64,000 nt of DNA from Elgaria multicarinata webbii (taxonomy: Eukaryota > Chordata > Lepidosauria > Squamata > Anguidae), in assembly GCF_023053635.1 (NCBI RefSeq), contig NC_086175.1, forward strand, positions 124,514,240-124,578,239. The letters are read 5' to 3'. Of this stretch, positions 1 to 10,600 are shown piece by piece. Position numbers and translations under genes: made by a program. Under the pieces are notes generated by a model. It was not told where the DNA came from. It did not search any database and was given only the letters and a program-made list of their open reading frames with translations. Each line of letters opens with the position of its first letter. Positions within the stretch are counted from its first letter, which is position 1.

Positions 1-272
1 CGATGGTGCTATATAAATAAATAATAATAATAAGAAGAAGAACATAATAAGCTTTAAACGTTAAAAATAACATATAAAATCAAAATAAGTTACAGAACAT
101 GGAAAGCCAATGTGAAAAGATATGTTTTTAGGAGGCGTTTAAAGGATGTTACGTATTCCATCTCCTGAACCGCACGAGGGAGGGTTTTCCAGATGCTGGG
201 TGCCGCTATATGGAAGGCCAGCTGTTGAGGTTCTTCATGGCGACATTCTGTTTGCTTCAGAATGACTAGCAA
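1..272 (-). repeat. LINE 3' ends, tail to tail
   Basis: Positions 1-40 are the plus-strand tail of an element ending GGTGCTATATAAATAA plus an (ATA)n run. From about 272 down to 40 the minus strand reads the C-terminal end of a LINE reverse transcriptase (AFHIAAPSIWKTLP, then SFKRLLKTYLF). The pattern AP.lWn.LP..fk..lktyLF is that of the CR1/L2 clade. Confidence 0.6.
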
Positions 273-1264
273 GACCTCCTCTGAAGATCATAAATGTTGT
301 CTGGGAAAGCAGTCTGCTAGGTATTCTGGTCCCAAGTTGTTTATAGGACAATAACATAACCTTGTATAGATGTATACTGTGTCTTCAGATCTAGGCATAC
401 TTGAGGCTTTGTGTATTAGTGCATGTTTGGGAGCTGTTCACTTCTGTGAAATAGGGCTGTAAATCGATTGTATGATTAGCAGCCTGTGAATAGCTTAAAT
501 TTGCATAAACTTGCCTAGGAACATATATATTTCTGAAGGAAAACATACTGTACTTGTCTTGGTTGTTGTTTTTAGATAATATGCATGTGTTACAAAGGCA
601 CCATCTTAGAAAAATAATTTCCTCCTATATAAGTCGGAAGGGGAGTGCCTCTCCTAAGATGCTTGTCATATGTAGGTTTTGTAAGTTGCATTACTTTTTT
701 TTAATTCTCCAGTTAATCCCAGGCACTTCTTAAATAGATCAAAGACTTTTAATTTACTAATCACCGCAGTCCAACTATGAAGAAATATCAACATGTCGTT
801 TCTGTGATGCTCAGCACTTTTCAATAATTACAAGTATGGCACCTGCTATTTGTTGATGGGTTGTTTTTCCTCTTGGGTAGATGTGCCAGTAGTAATTCAG
901 ATGTTCCTAACAGATGCGGAATTATAGATAACATAATTTTCACATAGGCTAATTCAGGACTAGTAATGTCAGTGTATTCAGTATTATCTTCAGAACCCTG
1001 CTTAATTTGTTTTATATCACATGTAATGCTTTGAAGTTATAATTAAACTGGACATAGTGCTTAATAAGGTGAGAAATGAAGACATATTGAACTCTGACGC
1101 AATTAAGTTTGCACTATGTATAACAGAACTGTGCATGTTTAAGCAAGTTGATGACAGCATTCCTCTCACTTGAGACAAAAATCGAATAGAGAAGCATTTT
1201 AGTGCCTCCTGAAAACAAATTATGCTTATTTAGTTTTTCACTAGTTCACTTACCATTTAGTAAC

Positions 1265-1512
1265 TCATTTATTTTTATTTATTGCATTTATATCCTGCCT
1301 TTTTTCCTCCAAAGGAACCCAAGTTGGCATACATAATCCTCCTCGTCTCCATTTTATCATCACAAGCACCACCCTGTGTGGTAGGTTGGGCTAAGAGTCT
1401 GTGACTGGCCCAGAGTCACCCAGTGGGTTTCCATGGCCAAGCGGGGACTAGAATCTGGTTCTCCCGACTCCCAGTCCAACACTTTAGCCACTATACCACA
1501 CTGGCTCTCATC
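1265..1512 (-). repeat. Sauria-type SINE
   Basis: Read on the minus strand it begins GAGAGCCAGTGTGGTATAGT, a tRNA-derived head with A and B box-like parts, and ends in an A/T-rich tail. Its sister copy is at 61391-61632. Such SINEs are known from squamates and use a Bov-B-type tail. Confidence 0.8.
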
Positions 1513-1852
1513 TGTTCTTGCTGCTAAGACAGCCATGCATTTGAATGACTCATGTGGTAGCCATAGGTGACTGGGAATTCCACACTCCCAAGTGCCCCCC
1601 TATACTGAGATATGACAGGTGGCTATAAAATAAAGTCTTCCCCCCAACCCATCCCCACAATTATGGAATGCCTTTTTATTTATTTATAAATATTGATAAA
1701 TAAATAAATAAATAATGCAGATGAGTGGTTGGAATTCCATGCAGGTGATTGAGTGGGCTGGTGGAAGAGGGATGATTTCTCAGTACCACCTCTGCTATGC
1801 CATTTGTTTTTCATGCTGGCTGGGGAGAAACCCCTTCCTCCATGGCAAGCAC

Positions 1853-2335
1853 ATAAGAACATAAGAACATAAGAAATGCCCTGATGCTGGATCAGACCAA
1901 GGGTCTATCTAGTCCAGCACTCTGTTCACACAGTGGCCAACCAGCCATTGGCCAGGGATGAACAAGCAGGACATGGTGCAACAGCATTCTCCCACCCATG
2001 TTCCCCAGCAACTGGTGCACACAGGCTTACTGCTTTGAATACTGGAGATAGCACACAACCATCAGGGCTAATAGCCATTGATAGCCTTCGCCTCTAGGAA
2101 TGTAACTAAGCCCCTTTTAAAGCCATCCAAATTGGTGGCCATCACTACATCTTGTGATAGTGAGTTCCATAATTTAACTATGCGCTGTGTGAAGAAGTCC
2201 TTCTTTTTATTTGTCCTGGATCTCGCACCAATCAGCTACATGGGATGTCCCCTGGTTCTAGTATTTAGAGAGAGGGAGATAAATGTCTCGCTATCCACAT
2301 TCTCCATACCAAGAAGGGCAGAATGATCTGCTGCT
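1853..2335 (-). repeat. CR1 LINE 3' fragment
   Basis: It starts with a (ACATAAGA)-type 3' tail, then the conserved CR1 3' end (GCTGGATCAGACCAAGGGTC on plus). Close relatives lie at 15658, 46930, 48480 and 56685. Confidence 0.85.
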
Positions 2336-3785
2336 CCTCTGCTATCCTGTTATATGAGCTTTTTTCTTTTCCTAGCCTGCTAAGACGCTAATAGTTTGTA
2401 TTTCCTTGCCGGCTGCAGAGGAAGGGCTTCCCCTACCCCCCAGCCAGCATGGCATTGCAGTCTACTAGCCTCTTAGCAGGCTAATAAAAATGCTTGCAGG
2501 CTAAGTAACGTTTGTGGGCTTATTTACTCGGGTCTATGCTAAAACAAGTGGATATCCTCTGAACCAGCATTAAGCTGAGGTGAGTGGGAATGCAGGCACT
2601 GTACCTGGTTTAAAGGTGTTGTTCAGTCCTTCTGTTTGACCTGGAATGTTAGGAAGAGAAACATAAAATTGAAAATCTCCTCTAGTGTAACTTCAGTGGT
2701 TACCTAAATCTTGGCGGGGAACGTCTGGATATGTTCGATGCATTGTTAGAATGGAAGCTTATTGTTTAAAGTGTTTTGTTGTTCAAGCTGAGCTAATGAG
2801 CTCGCTCATGTGAAGCTCATGCAGTCTCATGTTACCTGTTGAGAAACAAGTATCCGCAGTGCATCACCTGAGCTGATCATTCATCTGAAGTAGTGACCAA
2901 CAGAGAGTGGAGTGGAAGTGAGCCTTGCCTGCACATCTCAGGCAAGGTTTCTGGTGTTGAATGGTGAAACCTGATATATGCATTGCCAATTTCAGTATTT
3001 ATCTCTTTGAGCTATTTTTACTAGGTTATTTATCTTGGAAAAGAGCTGTTTAGCGCTGTGGAAGTTGTTAACACCCCCAAGAGGTGGTACCTGGAAACAG
3101 GTTCGGATCCAAAGATCCATACCTTAGGCATGTCAAATATGCCTGGTTGGATCATGCCTTTTTTTACTCCTGACATGGGTGCTTTTTTCAAGCACCCATG
3201 CCACATAGCTAATGGTTTTTGAAATCCCCTTATAATTCAAATAGGATTTACCAGGGAGCATGAGTGGTGCTGTTAAAGAAACATAAATCCAAAGCCCCCT
3301 TAAGTATGCAAAGTTAGTTGCTTTCTTTTTCTTTTCTTTTTTCTTTTTCTTTTTGATCCCAGCCTTGAACTCTTTCTTGCACTGTGTTCACATTGGAATA
3401 ACTTGTGAATCAGGGAAAGCTACAAGAAGTAGTTAGGTGTAGTTGGGACAGAATTCACATTGAACATGTCATCAGCCAAGAGGATGATAATCTTTTGGGA
3501 GATTACAGATCAACAAGCAGCCAAGAAAGCATTACAGTGCCCACACAGTCACTTTAAAAGGGTGTTGTTTTTTTTTATTGTGTATGCTTCCTGAAGTATT
3601 TCATTTCTGTGAAGGACTGGGAAAGTTATAAAATGTATTAGGTCCTAGAATATAGTTGTTCCCGAAGTAATTTGTGTTTTCTTGCAGGTAATAAACCTTG
3701 TTTTCCTGTTAGGCAGTAAACCATAGTGGTGATAGATAGAGGAAAGATTAACTTGATATGTTTATGGGAGGAATCTGGCCAGCTT
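2336..3785. other. CHORDC1 intron 1, no feature seen
   Basis: AT-rich intron sequence with a T/C-rich tract near 3321-3355. I recognise no exon, repeat family or RNA gene in it. Confidence 0.4.
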
Positions 3786-3790
3786 GTTTA

Positions 3791-4414
3791 TGGTGCAAAT
3801 CGGTGCCAGGACCCAGCTTTTGGTATGTGGGAAAGTGGGAGTTAAACTTACCGAGGTCAGGCTGAGGCTTCACACCTGGAGGTTATCTCCTGCCTGGGCT
3901 AATTGGGCTTTGTGTGAGAAGAAAGAACCGACTCCCTCATTAAGAGACAAACAGATAAAAGCTGATGGGATTAAGCTGGGGGTTCGTCTTTAGCCCCGAG
4001 GCTATGGATGTCTACGGTTGCCCGGTTAGGGAACTGGGAGAGCGTTAGGAAGCCATACTTTGGCTGCGAGCTGGTTTCTCTAAAGGCAAGTTGGTCGGTT
4101 TGACCAGGGAAGGGAAATTTAGTGGACAGACTGTCTGTTCTTGTATGAATGGATTTATGGGTGGTTCTGCCTGACTTGTATCTGTATTATCCATTCCCTA
4201 CCCCTATTCCCTCTTATGTTCTGTTTTATGTACTTGTCTATAGCTGCTACCGACCAAGTGCCTATTCAGTAGCTGTCTTTTTACAATAAACTTTTTATCT
4301 TGGTTACTTCGGGTGTTGGTGTGTTTTTATTCCAAGGAAGTACTGGTTCTTTGGGCGGGAGCAATTGGGGAAAATACCCTGGGGAAGGACTGATTAACTC
4401 GGACTTCCTTTACA
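3791..4414 (+). mobile_element. Solo LTR fossil
   Basis: The unit runs TG...CA, 624 bp, flanked by GTTTA on the left and GTTTC on the right, a probable short target duplication. An AATAAA lies near 4286 followed by a GT-rich stretch, the usual R-region layout. No internal coding part is present. Family not assigned; the mutated flank duplication suggests some age. It lies in CHORDC1 intron 1. Confidence 0.55.
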
Positions 4415-4594
4415 GTTTCTATTTAGAGAGGTTTTTATGTGCTGCAATATGGTATTGACCTTGTGAAATATACGAAAATATTTGACTGCAATCAACTAAG
4501 ATTGACTAACTTGCTAAACTAAATATAGCCCATCATTTCGGGATGTTATTCACTGCTGTCCTCAGCTAATCCCTCTATTTTCTCTTATTTTTAG

Positions 4595-4644
4595 AATCTT
4601 GCACATATCACCCAGGAGTGCCGGTCTTTCATGATGCTCTTAAA
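4595..4644 (+). CDS. CHORDC1: CHORDC1 coding exon 2
   Basis: The acceptor is TTTTTAG before 4595 and the donor GTAGGT follows 4644. The exon enters in phase 1 (AA completes a codon begun in the missing exon 1) and encodes [16 protein letters not shown], the first Cys-His pair of CHORD I that lies in the window. Confidence 0.95.
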
Positions 4645-7600
4645 GTAGGTTTGCAAGCATAATTACTTCAGAGTCTTTTTTTAAAAAAATGTTTCTGTTA
4701 AATCATGCTCATGACAGTATTTCAAGTCTCCTCATGATCTTTGTATTGGAAGATCAGAAAAAAAAAATAACCCTGAGCACAGTTTACAACAGCACGTGTT
4801 AAATCATTGCAAAAAGGTTGGCTGCTGCAAGCAGTAATGATCTCAACACTTACCAGACCACTATTAAGCCTGATGTTACATTTAATCTCATAGTATGTTA
4901 GTGAAATTTGTTCTAGAGTGCTGCTGGATACCAGAGTTTGAATGTTTAGTAAAACTCTATGGCCTTTTTTAAAATATACAATGGATAGTCACAGGTTCAG
5001 ACAACACGTTAGTCAACACAGTGTGAAAACTCTACTCATTGGTTGAGTTTTTAGGAGGTACTCCCCATGCAACATGTTCTAGCACCACCATCATGTGACT
5101 GTGGGCTACTGTTAAGTAAGTTAAGTAAAATCCTTTGCAACGTTTGATTGACAGCTCCGCCGCCCTTTCTCCTCCCCCGGTCCTCCCGATGGTTTCCCGT
5201 CAGCCATTGCTGCGAAAAAAGCAATCCTGTTGACTCTCCTAGATGGCAGTCACTCTTTTAGCCGCACTTGCTAGGGAACTCTGCAGCCAGTAGGAAAAGT
5301 CAACTCAACGCAATGGAAAACTCCACAGAGCCCTCCGCACAACACAATGGTTGTGCGGGAACTTCCCTGTTCACAGCGTAGATATTCAGCGTGGAGTGTT
5401 TTCCATAAAATGACCATGGGGTGGAGTTTTCCTGCCAGACAACACATTTCTCAAGGGTGGTGTAAGAACTCCACCCTGGAGTTCTAAAACCACCGTTGAG
5501 AAAAGTGTTGTCTGAACTGAGGCACAGTGAATATATCTATGTATAATTCATTTTCTCAAGGTTTTGGAAGATGGAGGTTCTGTAGTGTTGCACCAACTGT
5601 TAAAACTATTTTGTATTTCTAGTTAGGAGTGTGCACGGACCCCCCGATCCTCTTCGCGGCCGATCCGCAAATTGCGGATCAGGCCCGCTCCACCCCACCT
5701 CGATCCGCCTGGGGGCCACTCCGCTCCGCTGCGGAGCTCCAGCTCCGAATCAGAGCTCCGCAGTGGAGTGGCGTCAGGTAAGGGCCCTCCTCCCCCTTAC
5801 CTGTGTCCGTCGCGTCCCATCCCAGCTTCACTAGAGCCTGGAATCGGAGCCTAGGCCCCGATTGCGGCTTACACTTCCTGGTTGAATCCTCGGGCTCAAT
5901 TGAAGCAGCTGCGGGACCGCGGAGGGACAAGTAAGACCCCCTCCCCCTTGGTCCCTTACTTGGCTCTGCCGCCGTCGCCACACGGGCGATGGCAGGGCCA
6001 GGTAAGGCCCCCCTCCCTCCTCTCCCTTACCTGCGTCCGTTCGCGGTCCTGTGGCTGCTTCAACTGAGCCCGAGGACTCAAACAGGAAGACTAGGCCGCT
6101 CCGCAACGCTCCGCGGGTCCCCCAATCCTCTTCGCCTTCGCCTTAAGGGTAGGCGAAGCCCCCCGCTCCGCTCCTGCGAAGCACATCCCTATTTCTAGTC
6201 CTCTATATAGTTTGCTATCCCCCATTGAGGGGAGTATTTTCTAGGTGTGTTTGACCTGATGTTAAACATTACTACATGCTTTCAATCCTTAAACCAGCCA
6301 GAGTTGTTATAAATATAAGCAGTAGTAGAAAGGTGTATGTGAGGGAACTAAGATGCAGAAAGTCAGGTGTCTTGCCAAAATATTAACTTGATTAAGATAA
6401 AAATCTTACCCCTGACTTCTCTTTGCTAGTTCTCATGTGCTGCCTATTAGCAGTTGCTAAAGAATGGGCAAGCTTTTATATGATGTGTTTCCTTCATGTT
6501 CACATCTGTACTACATCATATGTCTTATATTTTGCAGGGCTGGTCATGCTGTAAAAGAAGGACTACAGACTTTTCTGATTTTTTAAGTATTGTGGTATGT
6601 ACTTGTTACTTTGTGAGGATTTTTTTAAAAAATACAGAATGGATGTGGTTGTTCAGTGTCAAATCATGATTGAGCAAATCACTTCACAGTAGGACAATCT
6701 GCTGCAAAAAACACAAGGGCTCTTGTACTTTCCTTAGTTCTGTAGAAGAGCAGATTTCAGCAGATGCCGCTTTTATCACCCCTGCATCACAAGCTGTGCA
6801 TGAAGAAATTTCCTCTGCACTAGCTTTTGAAAATACAGGTGCCCTGGCTGTCTTTGCATCCCAGCATACTACTCAGCATTCTAAGAACAGAAACAATGAA
6901 CAAAAACACATTTTTGTGTATAATGTAGTTCAACTAAGGGTGAATCTGCAGTCACATCTCCTATGGACAAGCTTTTATATGACGTGTTTCCTTCATGTTC
7001 ATATCTGTATTTCATCATGTTCTTAATCAGTTAATTCCAATTGTGGTTAAATATAAACCAAACAAGAGAGATCTTGATTTAAAAGGCCAAATCATGAGAA
7101 GACTGAACTAGGTAACAACAATTTCTTATCCAAAAAGGAAAATGCAATCTCGTGTTTATCCATTTTTAGAATATCTGTCACTACCCACTATCTGTCATAA
7201 TTTTCTTTTCTTGCTGAAAATTGCCCCCTCCAGAAACTGTTTGGCCCCGCTAGAATAAGGTGCCATCAGGCTCTATGTATCTGTGTTTGCATGTAGCTTG
7301 GTTCATACAGGGTGTACAGCTTTTTACCATGGATAATTCGATGTTGCATTTCAGTTTTGGGACCCTTCAAGTGAAGAAACTGTGTCTCTTCTCCACTGGT
7401 GCTTCTGACATTTTTTTTATATAAGTTGAACCCGCAACAAAAGGTTGCAGTGTGAAGTAATTCTAAATATATGTTATACCTTCTTAACCAAGCATTCAAG
7501 CTAAAGTTTTAAAGAATGTGGGTCTCTGTGTGTGAGAAACAAATGGGGAAGGAGCCAATTTAAATATTTACTGCCAGCCATGGTATTTACTGCTAAATAT

Positions 7601-10600
7601 TACAGATGAGGCAATAGAACTGGATTAAGAAATTACTTTGGTGGAGCTGAATAATGCACAGCTGGTTATAGTTGACTTATATACTGACATGTAATTTCTA
7701 CAACAGGGTTGCACCAAGGGTTTCCATAGTAGTGAGAAGCCCCCTGAACCTGTCAAACCTGAAGTTAAAACTACCTCTGAGCGAAAGGAGTTAGCCGACC
7801 TGAAACCTAAATTTCAGGAACACATAATTCAGGCACCAAAGCCAGTGGAAGCCATTCGGAGGCCAAGGTATTGTACCGAGATTGGACATTCATGTCAAAT
7901 CTATTTCCAGTTGAAAGCATTATTTTTAATTACATTTTATAGCCTGTGTTTTTCTCCCCAGTTTCTTGGAGGTAGCAATGTAGTACTTCAGTAAACTTAA
8001 TGTTAAAATTGACATTGTTTTTTTCAAACCTGTTTAAAACATGCTATACATGTTAACTTTGGGACTGACTAGTTTTGCAGGTCTGGGTAACCTGTCACCC
8101 TCCAGATGATGTTGGACTAGAACTCCCAATAGAAAGAGAGGTAGACTCTAGTGTTGAAGACTAGAAAAGTTTTTAATCTCTTTACACGAATGTCTGTACT
8201 GTTTAAAAATATTTTTGTAAAAAACTGTTGAAAAAGGAGCTTGACGTTTCGGATCTGACAATCCTTCCCCAGGAGCTGATTAGGCAGAATAACATGAAAA
8301 AGCAAAGAAATAAAATGGAGCTCCCTTTTCAAACAGGTTTTACAAAAATATTTTTAAACAGTACATACATTCATGTAAAGAGATTAAAAAACTTTTCTAC
8401 TCTTCAACACTAGAGTCTACCTCTCTTTCTATTGGTTTTACATAGTGTTTTTCCCTTATCATTTGGACTAGAACTCCCATCATCCCTGGCCCCTTCTGGT
8501 CTAGGAGTGATCGGAGTTTTTAGGGCAAGAAGTTCTCTACTCCTGGTTTAAGAAGTAGTTCAGAGGATGTTTTGTTTTGTGATCAGGTGTTAAGAAAGGA
8601 AAGAACCCTTATTGTTGCTGGGGATAACTTGCATCCCATTAAGTCATACCGATGATGGTCAGAATGCAATGCTGGAACTGTGTTGTGAAGAACTAGCTAA
8701 AATGTACAAAAAGAGCCCTCTCTTCTCAAAACCAGGTACTGCCTAGTTTTGCTACTTGCCTAGGGAAGTAGAAAAAGGGGAAGAAGATACTGACAAAGTA
8801 CATGTGTTGCATAAGTGAAGTTCCAGTTCTACCCGTGGCATTTCCAGTTAAAGAGTCTCTGGGAGCTCTGGGGAAGAACCTCTTCCTGAAGCATATACAG
8901 GGCTTCATGAACCAATAATGTGAGTTGGTTTAAAGGAAAGTTCTGGCTCTTCTAGAATAGTAGTATTCAACCTTTATGGACCCTAGATGCACCTTGAGCC
9001 CAGACATGAATTATAGGACCCATTCATCCATTTCTTTTAATACCATATTTATGGTAGTGTCACTGATGCAGATCACCTTAGGTCAAGCTGCAGCCTAATT
9101 ATGAGTCCTAATCCACCAGTTGAAGACAAATGCTCTATAATAGTTCATAAGCATACTAAAACCAATTAATGCCTTCGTCATGTTAATGCATTTCTTCCCT
9201 GTGCTTCCTTTAGCCCAGATGAGCCAATGAATTTCTTGCAGCTGAAAGTATCTGCTTCATTGAAGCAAGCGTTAGAGAAGCTAAAACTGTCATCAGGGAA
9301 TGAAATAAAAAAAGGTATGTAGCTTACTAGGATTCCAAGATTTACATAAATGAATGTGTCATACCTGTGCTAGATACATCCAGTGATCCATCATTATTGG
9401 TATTGCACCCTTCCAAGGAGTTCTGAGCAATGCACATTGGGCTATATGTCTAACTGAAATTAAAAACATCTTGGGTAGCAAATATTCAATACATCTGCTT
9501 CCCTCCTCTGGGTACCACATACACCTGGGAGTTCTTTTTTAAATTTCTTACACAAAGAATGAAATCTTAAGATTGTTATAAAGCATAGCCTTCTTATTTT
9601 ACAGAGGATGATAGCGAAGAGATAAAGATTGGGACTACATGTAAAAATGCAGGCTGTACAAAGGTAAATATCTCAATTTTATCTACATGTAAATTTGTCA
9701 CACTTCCAAAACCATTTAATTTCCCCTTTGCAGCATCCAATATTACAAGATGCCGCTCAACATAACACCAATAATTGTTGTATCTGTCTATGTGTATTTT
9801 TTTTATTGCTAGTGAAATAGGCTTTTACCCACTTACTTGGCTTTTTAGTTTCCTGCCTAATGTATCGTGTAAACCTTTAAGAGAAACTTGCGTGGGAATT
9901 GAGTGGCATGCTTGGTCAATATTAGTATATTGTAAAAGATCCACACAGTAGCTTTTCCTCCCCGCTCCACACACTCTGTTTCCCTCTGGGCCAGACAATG
10001 GGAGGAAACAGTGAGCTTCTGTTAACTAAACTGTTATCCCAGTTAATGGTGAGAATTGCAAAGTAATCTAGTGGTTATTACAAGACTTCCCTTACACCAC
10101 CTTGGGAAACACTGGAATGTGCCCTAGTCTAACTCAGTGGCTGGTAAAAGGTTAATTTTGTGTTAACATTTTCCCCAGGTATTTGAAGGACCACACAGCA
10201 TGGACGAAACATGTATATACCATGCAGGTGTGCCTATCTTCCATGAAGGGTCAGTATCGTGCAGGTAGCACATTGCTTCCATTGGCTTGCTCAAAATGGC
10301 AGGTCTTCAGTTAATGAAACTTCTGATTGTCGTTAATGTGACTTCATATGGTTTCTTAATACATAGGATGAAGTACTGGAGTTGTTGCAAGAGGAAAACG
10401 TCAGACTTCAATACTTTCTTGTCTCAAGAGGGTTGTACAACAGGAACTCACGTGTGGATTAAGAGGGATTCTGTAAGTAGCTAGAACTCTATTGTTGGTA
10501 GCTGTCTGTCTTACTTGTGATGTATAGGTTGATTTTTTGTGTGAAACTTGCTTTCTTCATTATTTTCCAACCAACTTGAACCTTAAAATAAGGACTTTAA

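Noticed and set aside
1-4594. Search for CHORDC1 exon 1 (MALLCYNRGCGQRFDPETN in human)
   Set aside because: No matching sequence was found in this stretch; the exon must lie upstream of the window.
5679-6198. Several overlapping frames of 60-100 codons on both strands
   Set aside because: They are by-products of the low stop-codon density in the GC-rich element.
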